In this document: positions 28,035 through 39,969 of the stretch, piece by piece | Layout: each line of letters starts with the position of its first letter | Position numbering within the stretch: position 1 is the stretch's first letter | DNA from: Herbaspirillum sp. LeCh32-8 | Lineage (GTDB): Bacteria; Pseudomonadota; Gammaproteobacteria; Burkholderiales; Burkholderiaceae_D | NCBI RefSeq assembly: GCF_017814915.1 | Contig: NZ_JAGIPZ010000010.1 | Location: 124,001-188,000, forward strand | Direction of reading: 5' to 3' | Length of the DNA: 64,000 bases | Notes under the pieces: model-generated | Database searches by the model: none | What the model was told of the DNA's origin: nothing | Seen by the model: only the letters and a program-made list of their open reading frames with translations | Position numbers and translations under genes: made by a program

Positions 28035-28817
28035 ATGCTACTCAAGGATAAAGTCGCCCTGATCACCGGTTCGGCCAGCGGCATCGGCAAGGAGATCGCC
28101 GTCGAATACGCCAAGCAGGGCGCCAAGGTCGTGATCGCCGACCTCGCGCTGGAGGCCGCCAAGGCCACCGCGGATGAAATCACCAAGGCCGGCGGCACTG
28201 CCCTGGCCGTGGCCATGAACGTCACCGACGAAGCCCAGGTCGACAAGGGCGTGGCCGACGCCGTGAACACCTACGGCGGCCTGGACATCATGATCAGCAA
28301 CGCCGGCATCCAGATCATCAGCCCGGTGGCCGAGCTGTCGCTGGAGAACTGGCGCAAGATGCTGGCGATCCACCTGGACGGTGCCTTCCTGACCACGCGC
28401 GCGGCGATGAAGGCGATGATCAAGCAGGGCCGCGGCGGCTCCATCATCTACATGGGCTCGGTGCACTCGCACCTGGCCTCGCCGCTGAAGGCGCCTTACG
28501 TGACCGCCAAGCACGGCCTGCTGGGCCTGGCCAAGACGGTCGCCAAGGAAGGCGCCAAGGACAAGATCCGAACCAACGTCATCTGCCCGGGCTTCGTGCG
28601 CACGCCGCTGGTGGAAAAGCAGATCCCAGAGCAGGCCAAGGAGTTCGGCATCAGCGAAGAGGACGTGATCAAGAAGGTGATGCTCAAAGACACCGTCGAC
28701 GGCGAATTCACCACCACCCAGGACGTGGCGCAGACCGCCGTGTTCCTGGCCGCTTTCCCGACCAATGCCCTGACCGGGCAGTCGGTGGTGGTCAGCCACG
28801 GCTGGCACATGCAGTAA
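28035..28817 (+). CDS. bdhA: 3-hydroxybutyrate dehydrogenase
   Basis: Short-chain dehydrogenase of 260 aa that oxidises D-3-hydroxybutyrate to acetoacetate with NAD, in PHB and ketone-body turnover. It has the cofactor motif [10 protein letters not shown], the NNAG-equivalent SNAG, and the catalytic Ser and YxxxK (YVTAKHG). The C-terminal SHGWHMQ is characteristic of this subfamily. AAAGGAAAC precedes the ATG, and a terminator follows 24 nt after the stop, so it is monocistronic. Confidence 0.93.
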   Translation: MLLKDKVALITGSASGIGKEIAVEYAKQGAKVVIADLALEAAKATADEITKAGGTALAVAMNVTDEAQVDKGVADAVNTYGGLDIMISNAGIQIISPVAELSLENWRKMLAIHLDGAFLTTRAAMKAMIKQGRGGSIIYMGSVHSHLASPLKAPYVTAKHGLLGLAKTVAKEGAKDKIRTNVICPGFVRTPLVEKQIPEQAKEFGISEEDVIKKVMLKDTVDGEFTTTQDVAQTAVFLAAFPTNALTGQSVVVSHGWHMQ

Positions 28818-28841
28818 GCCGATACGATTTTCAGACAAGAG

Positions 28842-28866
28842 AAAAGCCGCCTGCGGGCGGCTTTTT
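28842..28866 (+). terminator. Rho-independent terminator of bdhA
   Basis: Stem AAAGCCGCC/GGGCGGCTTT with a short loop, followed by TTTTTC. Confidence 0.9.
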
Positions 28867-29004
28867 CTTTGGCGCCGCATCGCCGCGCCGGCCGTTACGA
28901 GCATCACATGCAGCAACGATGTCGCCGGGCGGCGACGCCCTCCGGTCATCCTGCGGTCATCTTGCGGGCATAAGGTGAACCGCCGCCTTTCTCCCGGAGA
29001 TCCC

Positions 29005-29349
29005 ATGGATGACAAGACGCTGCAGGCATTTCGCGCCTGCGTGGCCCACACCGCGCCAGGGCGCGAGCGCGTGCGCGAACCGGTCGCCGGCGGCCAATGG
29101 CGCGAGGCTGAGCCGGATACCGCACGCGCGCGTTCCTACGCGCTGCGGCGTCGCAACTTGGGCGCGCCGCAGGCGCTGGCATCGGTGAACGTGAATCACT
29201 GGCGGGTGGATATCGCGGCGATTGAAAAGATAACCGGGCTCGACTTCGGCGCCAAGGTGCGCGGCGCCGACACCATCAAGGACGGCGACCAGCCGCAGGT
29301 GGGCGAAGCGCGGATCCTGGTGAGCAGCTTCGCGCAGATCAAGCTTTAA
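29005..29349 (+). pseudogene. Short protein resembling the C-terminus of a DNA/RNA non-specific endonuclease
   Basis: A 114-aa reading frame with a good ribosome site (CGGAGA, 6 nt before the ATG at 29005). The segment VNVNHWRVDIAAIEKITGLDFGAKVRGAD resembles the end of NucA/EndoG-type endonucleases (IEKLTGLDF). The catalytic DRGH motif region is absent, so it looks like a truncated remnant that kept or gained a start. It could instead be a genuine small protein with a shared C-terminal motif. Identification is tentative. Confidence 0.45.
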
Positions 29350-29442
29350 ACGCCCTTTGGGACTGCCGTCGGCTGCCGCGCTGCGCACCATAGCCGCGAC
29401 GGCTAATCCATCTCCAGCCTGACGCCTGCGGCCTCGGCTATC

Positions 29443-30234
29443 ATGGCGGCATCCCAACTGCACCGCCCGCCCGTTGCCATGGCAACAATATCCGCCCCGA
29501 CCTCCGCCACCGAACTCAGCCTGCGCAGCTACCGCGAGGAATCGCTGGCCCATCGCCACGACTTCCCGCAGCTGGTGCTGCCGCTGTCCGGGCAGCTGGA
29601 ACTGGACGTGGCCGGCCGCCAGGGCGTGGCCGATGCCGCCACCGGCGTGTTCGTGGAACCTGGCGCCGCGCACGCGACCAGCGCCGCAGGCGCCAATCGC
29701 GCGCTGGTGCTGGATCTGCCATCGGCCATGGTGAACGCGGAATTGATGGAGCAACTGGCCACGCGCCCGTTCGTGCCGCTGTCGCAGGCGGCCGGCAAGC
29801 TGGTGGACTTCATGGTGTTGATGCTGGAACAGCAGCAGAAGATCGCCCTGGCGCAGTTGCAGCACTGGGTGCCGCTGCTGCTCGACACGCTGGCGATGAC
29901 GGCGCCGAGACCGCCCTCGCGGCTGCACCTGCTGATGGCACGAATCGAGGCCGAACCCGGCCTGCCGTGGTCGGTAGCCGAGATGGCGGCGACGGCCAGC
30001 ATCAGCCCCAGCCGCCTGCATGAATGGTTCCAGCAGGAAGCCGGCGCCACGCCGCGCGCGTGGCTGGCCGAGGTGCGCATGCGGCGCGCCTGCGAACTGC
30101 TGCGCGGCAGCGCCCTGCCCTTGAGCGAGATCGCCCAGCGCTGCGGTTATGCCGACCAGAGCGCGCTGTCGAACGCCATGCGCAAGCTGCGCGACACCAC
30201 CCCCGCCGCTTATCGGCGCGCCCTGCCCCGCTGA
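29443..30234 (+). CDS. AraC-family transcriptional regulator
   Basis: Protein of 263 aa. The N-terminal cupin-like sensing part (HRHDFPQLVLPLSGQLELDVAGRQ...FVEPGAAHATSA) is followed by a C-terminal AraC double helix-turn-helix (WSVAEMAATASISPSRLHEWFQQEAGATPRAWL ... PLSEIAQRCGYADQSALSNAMRK). The start is uncertain: ATG 29443 or ATG 29479, neither with a good ribosome site. It is convergent with the PhnZ-like gene 28 nt away. Targets are unknown. Confidence 0.9.
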   Translation: MAASQLHRPPVAMATISAPTSATELSLRSYREESLAHRHDFPQLVLPLSGQLELDVAGRQGVADAATGVFVEPGAAHATSAAGANRALVLDLPSAMVNAELMEQLATRPFVPLSQAAGKLVDFMVLMLEQQQKIALAQLQHWVPLLLDTLAMTAPRPPSRLHLLMARIEAEPGLPWSVAEMAATASISPSRLHEWFQQEAGATPRAWLAEVRMRRACELLRGSALPLSEIAQRCGYADQSALSNAMRKLRDTTPAAYRRALPR

Positions 30235-30262
30235 ATTGAGCAGCCGGATTGCTGCGCGCCGT

Positions 30263-30835
30263 TCAGGCGCGCAGGCATTGCGTGAAGTACGTGGCAAAGT
30301 GCCGGTAATCCGGCGTCGCCTCGCCCTCCTTCTTGGCCAGATCGTCCCAGCGTCGCAGCCGCACCGCGTCCGCCGCATGCGGCCTGGCGATGAAGGCGGT
30401 CGCCTGCACCTCATCGAAGATCCCGCCCTGCAGCTGAAGACTGCGCACCGAATCTTCCGACAACAGGGAAAAATACGCCGCATCGGTGGCGCAGAGATAG
30501 CGCTTGGCATCGACATGCAGGGCGATCGGCGTCAACACCTCGTCGCCGAACAAGGGGCGCAGGAACGGCAGGATGCGGTACTGGTGCAGGTCATCGATGC
30601 CGGCCAGGGTGGGCGTGTCATGGTGCCCGTGCTGCCCGGCCTGCGCCTCCGGCTCCAGCATATGGCCGAGGTCGTGCAGCAGGCTGGCCACGATCAGGCC
30701 GGGCGCAGCGCCCGCCGCCTCGGCCAGCGCTGCGGACTGCAGCGCGTGCTCCAGCTGGGTGACCGGTTCGCCGGTATATTGGGTGTGGCCGTGCCGCTCG
30801 AACAGCAGGCCGATGTCGTCCAGGGTCAGGGCCAT
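30263..30835 (-). CDS. PhnZ-like HD-domain oxygenase
   Basis: Protein of 190 aa of the phosphonate-associated HD-domain family (PhnZ). In this family a mixed-valence di-iron centre oxidatively cleaves 2-amino-1-hydroxyethylphosphonate to glycine and phosphate. Visible features are QYTGEPVTQLEH, with Tyr20 and Glu23 matching the PhnZ Y-x-x-E lid and metal His30, then LLHDLGH and the conserved ALHVDAKRYLCATD. The ATG at 30835 has GAGG upstream and matches the usual family start. No phnY partner or phosphonate transporter is nearby, so the gene is an orphan here. Confidence 0.82.
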   Translation of the reverse strand: MALTLDDIGLLFERHGHTQYTGEPVTQLEHALQSAALAEAAGAAPGLIVASLLHDLGHMLEPEAQAGQHGHHDTPTLAGIDDLHQYRILPFLRPLFGDEVLTPIALHVDAKRYLCATDAAYFSLLSEDSVRSLQLQGGIFDEVQATAFIARPHAADAVRLRRWDDLAKKEGEATPDYRHFATYFTQCLRA

Positions 30836-30981
30836 GGTGCGCCTCGGTCGATAGGGATGCGATGGTGATGCGATGAAAGCGGCCACTATAGTCCCCGCGC
30901 ACTTCAGTTTGATGACAGGCGCGTGACATCCGGCATGAAAATCGCGGCATCCGGCGACGAACAACCATCGTGCCCCCAAAG

Positions 30982-31010
30982 CAAAAACGGCGGACCTTGC
31001 GGCCCGCCGT
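30982..31010 (-). terminator. Rho-independent terminator of katG
   Basis: Stem ACGGCGGGCC/GGTCCGCCGT on the minus strand, followed by TTTTGC, 55 nt after the katG stop. Confidence 0.85.
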
Positions 31011-31065
31011 CTTGCACTGTTTCACCCCTGTCGCTGCGGGTGTCCTGCCTGTTGCGCTGCTGCGA

Positions 31066-33894
<2,829 letters not shown>

Positions 33895-34452
33895 ATGACG
33901 GAAGCTACTGAAAACCTGGAACACGCCGAGCATGCCCATGCCTCCGGCAACAAGAAACTGGCCCTGCTCATCGCGATCCTCGCGCTGGTGCTGGCGGTGA
34001 CCGAAACCCTGTCCAAGTCGTACCAGACCGAGGTGATCCTGAAGCATCAGGAAGCCGCCAACCTGTGGTCCTTCTTCCAGGCCAAGTCGATCCGCGGCAA
34101 CTCGGCGCAACTGGCCAAGACCCAGCTGACGCTGCTGGGCAACCAGAAGGATGAGCGTGTAACCGCGGCCATCGCCAAGCTGGACGACGCCATCGCCCAC
34201 TACGACAGCGACGAGAAGAGCGGCGAAGGCAAGAAGGAGCTCTCGCATAAGGCGCGCGAGGCCGAGCACGAGGCGCACGGCTACATGGAGAAGTACGAAA
34301 AGATGGAAATGGCCGCCGGCATGCTGCAGGTCGCCATCGTGCTGGCCTCGGCCACCATCATCACCGGCGTGGCCGTGCTGGCCTACTTGTCGATGGGCAT
34401 CGGCGTGGTCGCCCTGGCCTTCATCGGCGCCGGATTGTTCGCCGCCGTGTAA
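33895..34452 (+). CDS. DUF4337-type membrane protein
   Basis: Protein of 185 aa. A polar N-terminus precedes TM1 (LALLIAILALVLAVTETL), then a charged, helical cytoplasmic or periplasmic middle (about 45-130). Two C-terminal hydrophobic segments follow (MLQVAIVLASATIITGVAVLAYL and IGVVALAFIGAGLFAAV). The layout and the KSYQTEVILKHQEAANLWSFFQAKSIR segment match DUF4337 proteins, whose function is unknown. The ATG at 33895 follows a poor ribosome site. Confidence 0.75.
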   Translation: MTEATENLEHAEHAHASGNKKLALLIAILALVLAVTETLSKSYQTEVILKHQEAANLWSFFQAKSIRGNSAQLAKTQLTLLGNQKDERVTAAIAKLDDAIAHYDSDEKSGEGKKELSHKAREAEHEAHGYMEKYEKMEMAAGMLQVAIVLASATIITGVAVLAYLSMGIGVVALAFIGAGLFAAV

Positions 34453-34663
34453 CCGGCTGCGGCGTGGTTCGCCGCCATCGCATCAGGCTCTGCGCTATAC
34501 CGCCGCCCGCCTCCGTCCAGGATGCGGGCGGTTTTGCCTTCCTGCCTCCCGCTGCGGCATCCGCCGCACGAGGATTCCACAAAAACTCCGTAGTCCACGC
34601 CAAGCCTTGGGGCCGCCGTCAGGGCATACTGCGAAGCTCGCAGTTTTCATGGCAGTGTCTTCA

Positions 34664-35608
34664 ATGAGTTCCAATACCATCCTGCGCGGCATCCTGTTCG
34701 GCGCGCTGACCGGCGCGGCCTGGGGCCTGGTGTTCCTGGCGCCCGAACTGACCCGCGACTTTTCTCCCTGGCAGCTGGCCGCCGGCCGCTACCTGGCCTA
34801 TGGTGCGTTCGCCGTGGTGCTGATCGCGCCGCGCCTGCGCGCGCTGCTGCCGCACCTCGGCATGGCCGAGTGGCGCGCGCTGGTATGGCTGAGCCTACTG
34901 GGCAATGTGGTGTATTACGTGTTCCTGGCCAGCGCGGTGCAGATGGGCGGCATGGCGATGACCTCGCTGGTGATCGGCTTCCTGCCGGTGGCGGTGACCA
35001 TCATCGGCAGCCGCGGCAAGGGCGCGGTGCCTATCTCGAAGCTTGCGCCCTCGCTGGCGCTGGGCCTGGCCGGCATCGCCTGCGTGGCGTGGCAGTCGCT
35101 GGGCGGCGCCGATGCCGGGGCGGCCGGCTCGCAACAGGTGATCGGGTTTTTCTGCGCGCTCGGCGCGCTGGTGTCGTGGACCACCTACGCGGTCGGCAAC
35201 AGCCGCTGGCTGGCGCGGCTGCATGCGATCTCGGCGCACGACTGGAGCCTGCTGACCGGGCTGGTGACGGGCCTGCTGTCGCTGTTCATCGCCATCCCGG
35301 CATTCACCGTCCTGCTGGAGCCGCGCAGCGGCGCGCAGTGGGCCGGATTTGCCGGCGTCTGCGCGGGCGTGGCGATCTTCGCGTCGATCTTCGGCAACGC
35401 CTGCTGGAACAAGGCCAGCCGCCTGCTGCCGCTGACCATGATCGGGCAGATGATCCTGTTCGAGACCCTGTTCGCGCTGCTGTATGGATTCTTGTGGGAA
35501 CGCCGCCTGCCGACCCTGCTGGAGACGGCGGCCATGCTGCTGGTCACGGCCAGCGTGCTGCTGTGCGTGTCGGCGCACCGGGTGGTGGATGAAGGCGGGG
35601 GCCACTGA
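34664..35608 (+). CDS. EamA-family (DMT) transporter
   Basis: Integral membrane protein of 314 aa with about ten hydrophobic helices arranged as two EamA halves. DMT exporters move small metabolites such as amino acids out of the cell; the substrate cannot be read from the sequence. The ATG at 34664 (MSSNTILRG) is chosen, and an ATG at 34649 is also in frame. It is transcribed alone, and the repeats at 35624-35802 follow it. Confidence 0.85.
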   Translation: MSSNTILRGILFGALTGAAWGLVFLAPELTRDFSPWQLAAGRYLAYGAFAVVLIAPRLRALLPHLGMAEWRALVWLSLLGNVVYYVFLASAVQMGGMAMTSLVIGFLPVAVTIIGSRGKGAVPISKLAPSLALGLAGIACVAWQSLGGADAGAAGSQQVIGFFCALGALVSWTTYAVGNSRWLARLHAISAHDWSLLTGLVTGLLSLFIAIPAFTVLLEPRSGAQWAGFAGVCAGVAIFASIFGNACWNKASRLLPLTMIGQMILFETLFALLYGFLWERRLPTLLETAAMLLVTASVLLCVSAHRVVDEGGGH

Positions 35609-35623
35609 AGCGCGGCAAACGAC

Positions 35624-35802
35624 GCTGGATCCCTGCTTCGCAGGGACGACAGTGAGGAGGTGTAATCAATACCTCCTCATGTTCAATGTCCAAACTCCCT
35701 ATCGTTCCTGCGAAAGCAGGTAGACACTGAGGAGGCCGCCAACGCCTCCTCATGTTCGATATCCATACTCCCTGTCGTTCCTGCGAAAGCAGGAACCCAG
35801 TG
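35624..35802. repeat. Tandem 75-bp duplication with hairpins of a dispersed repeat family
   Basis: A copy of a short hairpin repeat (GGATCCCTGC-TTCG-CAGGGA type) at about 35624-35650 is followed by two tandem units starting near 35652 and 35727. Each unit has a perfect 8-bp GAGGAGG/CCTCCTC stem (35654-35678 and 35729-35751) and a nearly identical block ending in GTTCCTGCGAAAGCAGG (35704-35720 and 35777-35793). The same hairpin family recurs at 42231-42471. Confidence 0.75.
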
Positions 35803-35847
35803 TCGTGCGTCGCATGCCGGCAATGCCGCCCCCCCTGCCGATACGCT

Positions 35848-36747
35848 TCAGCCCTTCACCGCCAGCTTTTTCAACACATGCGATGCCGCCACCAGCCCGA
35901 ACGAGGCGGTGACCACCATCGCCGATCCAAACCCTGCGCAATTCAACCCCGTCACCCCGCCCTGCGTAACATCCTCGGCCGCGCCCACGTCGGCTGCATC
36001 GCCGCCGATATCCATGTCGTCGCCAACCGTCGGGTCGATCACACAGGCCTCGCCTTCGCCAATGTCCGGAAAGCGCAGCGGCTCGGTGGAGAACACCGCG
36101 TCGATATGGAATTTGTTCTTGGTCCCGCGCGGGAAACCGTGCTGCGCGCGCAGGCGCTTGCGCACCTTGGCCAGCAGCGGCTCCTGCTCGGTGCGGCAGA
36201 GATCGCGGATCTCGATCATGGTCGGGTCGATCTGGCCGCCGGCGCTGCCGATGGTGACCAGCGGCATGCCGTTCTGACGGCACCAGGCGATCATCGCCAC
36301 CTTGGCCGGCACGTTGTCGACGGCGTCGACCACATAGTCGAAGCGACCGCCGCCCAGCATCTGCGGCACGTTCTCGGGATCGACGAAATCTTCGATCTCG
36401 GTGACCACGCAAGTCGGGTTGATCTGCAGGATGCGCTCGTGCAGCGCCGTCACCTTGGCCTTGCCAAGCGTATCGGACAAGGCGTGGATCTGGCGGTTGA
36501 CGTTGGACTCGGCGAGGTTGTCCAGGTCGATCATGGTGATGTGGCCGATGGCGCTGCGCGCCAGCGCCTCCACGATCCACGAGCCGACGCCGCCCACGCC
36601 CACCACGCACACGCGCGCGTTGCGGAAGCGCTCCAACGCCTGTGCGCCGTACAGGCGCGCCACGCCGCCGAAGCGGCGCTCGTAATCGATGTCGTGCAGC
36701 CTGGCGTCGGTGGACGCGCCTGCGGTGCTGTCTGCGGTAGTGCTCAT
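35848..36747 (-). CDS. tcdA: TcdA, tRNA threonylcarbamoyladenosine dehydratase
   Basis: E1-like ThiF/MoeB superfamily enzyme of 299 aa that converts t6A37 to cyclic ct6A in tRNA using ATP. It has the nucleotide-binding motif VVGVGGVGSW, an Asp in DLDNLAESNVNRQIHA and DYVVDAVDN. Family segments such as RRFGGVARLYG at the N-terminus and GTKNKFHIDAVFSTE are also seen. The start is the ATG at 36747 (MSTTADS), with a weak ribosome site. No sulfur-relay partner is adjacent. Confidence 0.9.
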   Translation of the reverse strand: MSTTADSTAGASTDARLHDIDYERRFGGVARLYGAQALERFRNARVCVVGVGGVGSWIVEALARSAIGHITMIDLDNLAESNVNRQIHALSDTLGKAKVTALHERILQINPTCVVTEIEDFVDPENVPQMLGGGRFDYVVDAVDNVPAKVAMIAWCRQNGMPLVTIGSAGGQIDPTMIEIRDLCRTEQEPLLAKVRKRLRAQHGFPRGTKNKFHIDAVFSTEPLRFPDIGEGEACVIDPTVGDDMDIGGDAADVGAAEDVTQGGVTGLNCAGFGSAMVVTASFGLVAASHVLKKLAVKG

Positions 36748-36862
36748 GGAACTGGTAAGAATGACGAGGTTGCCGGGATCGCCAACGCGGCGACATGCCG
36801 CATTATCCCGTGTTTGCCGCGCGCCTGCCGGATCTGCAGGATCTTGCGCGCGACGGCCTTTC

Positions 36863-36895
36863 ATAAAAGACAACGGGCCGCAAAGCGGCCCGTTG
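36863..36895 (-). terminator. Rho-independent terminator of the yajC-secD-secF operon
   Basis: Perfect 10-bp stem CAACGGGCCG/CGGCCCGTTG followed on the minus strand by TCTTTTA, 20 nt after the secF stop. Confidence 0.85.
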
Positions 36896-36915
36896 TCGGA
36901 AGAACCCGGAGCGGA

Positions 36916-37860
36916 TTACACCACCGCGCCGCCGTTCTCGTCCTTGACCTTGACCGGCTTGATCAGGTCTTCGCGCTTCACGCCCAGCCACATGGCCAGC
37001 GCGGCGGCAACGAACACCGACGAGTAGATGCCGAACAGGATGCCGATGGTCAGCGCCAGGGCGAAGTAATGCAGGGTCGGGCCGCCGAAGATGAACATCG
37101 CCAGCACCATCATTTCGGTGGAGCCGTGGGTGATGATGGTACGCGACATGGTGCTGGTGATCGCGTGGTTGAGCACTTCCGGCGGCGACAGCTTGCCGAA
37201 GCGGCGGTCGCGGAAGGCTTCGCGCACCCGGTCGAACACCACCACCGATTCGTTGACCGAGTAACCCAGCACGGCCAGGATCGCGGCCAGCACCGTCAGC
37301 GAGAATTCCCACTGGAAGAAGGCGAAGAAGCCCAGGATGATGATCACGTCGTGCAGGTTGGCGATCACCGCCGCCACCGCGAACTTCCACTCGAAGCGGA
37401 AGGCCAGGTAGATCACGATGCCCACCACCACCATGGCCAGCGCCATCAGGCCGTCGTGCGCCAGTTCGTCGCCCACCTGCGGGCCGACGAATTCGACGCG
37501 CTGCAGGCGCACTTCAGGATCGTCCGCCTTCAGGGCTTCGGTCACCTTGGTGCTTTGCTCGGTGGCGTTCACGCCCGGCTGCGCCGGCAGGCGGATCATC
37601 ACGTCCTGGGCGGTGCCGAAGCTCTGCACCAGGGTGTCGCGGTAACCCAGGCCCTCGACCGACTTGCGGATCTTTTCCAGATCAGCCGGCTTGCTGTAGG
37701 CCATTTCCATGACCGTGCCGCCGGTGAACTCGATGGAGAAATGCAGGCCCTTGGTCAGCAGGAAGAACACTGCGGCGACGAAGGTCAGCGCCGAGATTAC
37801 GTTGAAGATCAACGCATGGCGCATGAAGGGAATGTCTTTTTTGATGCGGAAAAATTCCAT
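36916..37860 (-). CDS. secF: SecF, preprotein translocase subunit
   Basis: Inner-membrane protein of 314 aa. An N-terminal TM is followed by a periplasmic domain with the conserved FTGGTVMEM and GPQVGDEL motifs. Five C-terminal helices follow, including the GYSVNESVVVFDRVRE signature. With SecD it uses the proton gradient to complete protein export. The start is the ATG at 37860 with AAGGA upstream. It is last in the yajC-secD-secF operon. Confidence 0.96.
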   Translation of the reverse strand: MEFFRIKKDIPFMRHALIFNVISALTFVAAVFFLLTKGLHFSIEFTGGTVMEMAYSKPADLEKIRKSVEGLGYRDTLVQSFGTAQDVMIRLPAQPGVNATEQSTKVTEALKADDPEVRLQRVEFVGPQVGDELAHDGLMALAMVVVGIVIYLAFRFEWKFAVAAVIANLHDVIIILGFFAFFQWEFSLTVLAAILAVLGYSVNESVVVFDRVREAFRDRRFGKLSPPEVLNHAITSTMSRTIITHGSTEMMVLAMFIFGGPTLHYFALALTIGILFGIYSSVFVAAALAMWLGVKREDLIKPVKVKDENGGAVV

Positions 37861-37945
37861 CACTATCCTTTCGGTGCAGGCCGCGCTCTTGCGCGGCCTT
37901 GCTCAATTCGCTGGCGTCAGCCTTGCCGGCTGACTTCCATCCGTA

Positions 37946-39850
37946 TTACTTCGCGTCGCGCTTGGCCGACGCCTTGCCGGACGTGGTCAGCGCGTCGCCG
38001 TCCGGCTTCCAGATCTGGCCGATGGCCAGGCCGGCCAGCTTCTTCTTGCGGCCGTACCAGAGGTTGACCACGCCGCGCGAGAAGAACACGGCCGAGAACA
38101 TCGAGGTCAGGATACCCAGGCAGTGCACCACGGCGAAGCCGCGGATCGCGCCTGAACCGAAGATCAGCAGCGCCAGGCCGGCGATCAGGGTGGTGACGTT
38201 GGAGTCCAGGATGGTGGCCCAGGCGCGGTCGAAGCCGGCCGCAATGGCCGCCTGTGGCGAATTGCCGGCACGCAGTTCTTCACGGATGCGCTCGTTGATC
38301 AGCACGTTGGAGTCGATCGCCATACCCAGCGCCAGCGCGATCGCCGCGATACCCGGCAGCGTCAGCGTGACCTGCAGCGTGGACAGCAGCGCCACCAGCA
38401 GCAGCACGTTGATCGACAGCGCCAGCGCGCTGAAGAAACCGAACAGCTGGTAGTAGATCACCATGAAGATGGCCATCGCGGCGAAACCGTACAGCACCGA
38501 GTTGAAGCCCTTGCTGATGTTGTCGGCGCCCAGTTGCGGGCCGATGGTGCGCTCTTCGATGATGTCCATCGGCGCGGCCAGCGAACCGGCGCGCAGCAGC
38601 AGCGCCAGGTCGCTCGCGGCTTCGGGCGAACCCATGCCGGTGATCTGGAAGCGCGAGCCCAGCTCGGAGCGGATGGTCGCCACCGTCAGGACTTCGCCCT
38701 TGCCTTTTTCGAACAGCACGATGGCCATGGCCTTGCCGACCTTGTCGCGGGTGGCTTCGCGCATCTTGCGCCCGCCGTCGCCGTTCAGGTCGATGCTGAC
38801 CGCAGGCTGATGGTTTTCATCGAAGCTGGCCGAGGCGTTGGAGATGTAGTCGCCGGTCAGTACCGGTTCCTTGTTGAGCACCACCGGGGCGCCCTTGCCG
38901 ATCTTGAACAGCTCGGAGCCGAACGGGATGGCGGTGGTCTCTTCGGTGCCGCGCACCACGCTCTCGTCGACCATGCGCACTTCCAGGGTGGCGGTGCGGC
39001 CGATGATGTCCTTGGCGCGCGAGACGTCCTGCACGCCCGGCAGCTCGACCACGATGCGGTCGGCGCCCTGGCGCTGGATCAGCGGCTCGGCCACGCCCAG
39101 CTCGTTGACGCGCTTGGACAGGGTGGAAATGTTCTGTTTGACGCCGTCTTCCTGGGTCTGCTTCAACGCTTCAGGGCGCAGCGCAGCCACCAGCTTCAGG
39201 TCCTCACCGGCGCCGGCGTCGGTCAGCACCAATTCCTGCAGTTCGCCCAGAGCGGCCCGCGCCTTGTTGCGGGTGTCGGCGTCGCGGAAGGAAATCTCGA
39301 TGGTGTCGCCGCTGCGGTTAATGCCGGAGTGGCGGATGTTCTTGTCGCGCAGCAGGCTGCGCACGCTCGATTGCATGCCTTGCAGGCGCTTGTTCAACAC
39401 AGCCTTGATGTCGACCTGCATCAGGAAGTGCACGCCGCCGCGCAAGTCCAGGCCCAGGTACATCGGGAAGGCATGCAGGCTTTGCAGCCATTGCGGGGTG
39501 TTGGGCAGCAGGTTGAAGGCGACGATGTAGGTCGGATCGCTGGGATCGGTGTTCAGTTGCTGCTCCAGCAGGGCCTTGGCCTTGAACTGGATATCGGTGG
39601 TGGCAAAGCGCGCGCGCACCGAGGGTTGGGCGCCGGCATTGTCGAACGCCACGCTCTCTGCGGGCAAGTTGCCTTGTTTCAGGATCTCGTCGACGCGGCC
39701 GGCCACGCTGGCCTCCACCTTCAGGGTCGACTTGGCGCTGCTGATCTGCACGGCGGGGGATTCGCCGAAGAAGTTCGGGACTGTGTAGATCACGCCGAAC
39801 AAGAGGGCCGCGACGATCAGTACGTATTTCCAGAGAGAGTAACGATTCAT
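37946..39850 (-). CDS. secD: SecD, preprotein translocase subunit
   Basis: Inner-membrane protein of 634 aa, close to E. coli SecD (615). It has TM1 at the N-terminus (LWKYVLIVAALLFGVIYTVPN) and the large periplasmic region with LGLDLRGGVHFLMQVD and VELPGVQDVSRAKDIIGRTATLE. Five C-terminal helices include ALALGMAIDSNVLINERIREE. It lies between yajC and secF in the leftward operon. Confidence 0.97.
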   Translation of the reverse strand: MNRYSLWKYVLIVAALLFGVIYTVPNFFGESPAVQISSAKSTLKVEASVAGRVDEILKQGNLPAESVAFDNAGAQPSVRARFATTDIQFKAKALLEQQLNTDPSDPTYIVAFNLLPNTPQWLQSLHAFPMYLGLDLRGGVHFLMQVDIKAVLNKRLQGMQSSVRSLLRDKNIRHSGINRSGDTIEISFRDADTRNKARAALGELQELVLTDAGAGEDLKLVAALRPEALKQTQEDGVKQNISTLSKRVNELGVAEPLIQRQGADRIVVELPGVQDVSRAKDIIGRTATLEVRMVDESVVRGTEETTAIPFGSELFKIGKGAPVVLNKEPVLTGDYISNASASFDENHQPAVSIDLNGDGGRKMREATRDKVGKAMAIVLFEKGKGEVLTVATIRSELGSRFQITGMGSPEAASDLALLLRAGSLAAPMDIIEERTIGPQLGADNISKGFNSVLYGFAAMAIFMVIYYQLFGFFSALALSINVLLLVALLSTLQVTLTLPGIAAIALALGMAIDSNVLINERIREELRAGNSPQAAIAAGFDRAWATILDSNVTTLIAGLALLIFGSGAIRGFAVVHCLGILTSMFSAVFFSRGVVNLWYGRKKKLAGLAIGQIWKPDGDALTTSGKASAKRDAK

Positions 39851-39924
39851 GGTGTTGTGCTTCTAGCTTCCAGAAAGGGCTGCACCGGCCGGGCGGTGCA
39901 GCGCAGAACCCGAGGGCTCTAACA

Positions 39925-39949
39925 ACATGGGCGCATCAGCGATGCGCCC
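39925..39949 (-). promoter_or_regulatory. Strong hairpin between yajC and secD
   Basis: Perfect 11-bp stem ATGGGCGCATC/GATGCGCCCAT with a 3-nt loop, in the 119-nt gap. No T-run follows on the minus strand. It probably acts as an mRNA processing or stability element and not as a terminator. Confidence 0.55.
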
Positions 39950-39969
39950 ATTGGACCGGTGGGACCGGA

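Noticed and set aside
35624-35802. CRISPR-like array
   Set aside because: Only two tandem units, with no regular spacers and no cas genes. The units are hairpins of a dispersed repeat family.
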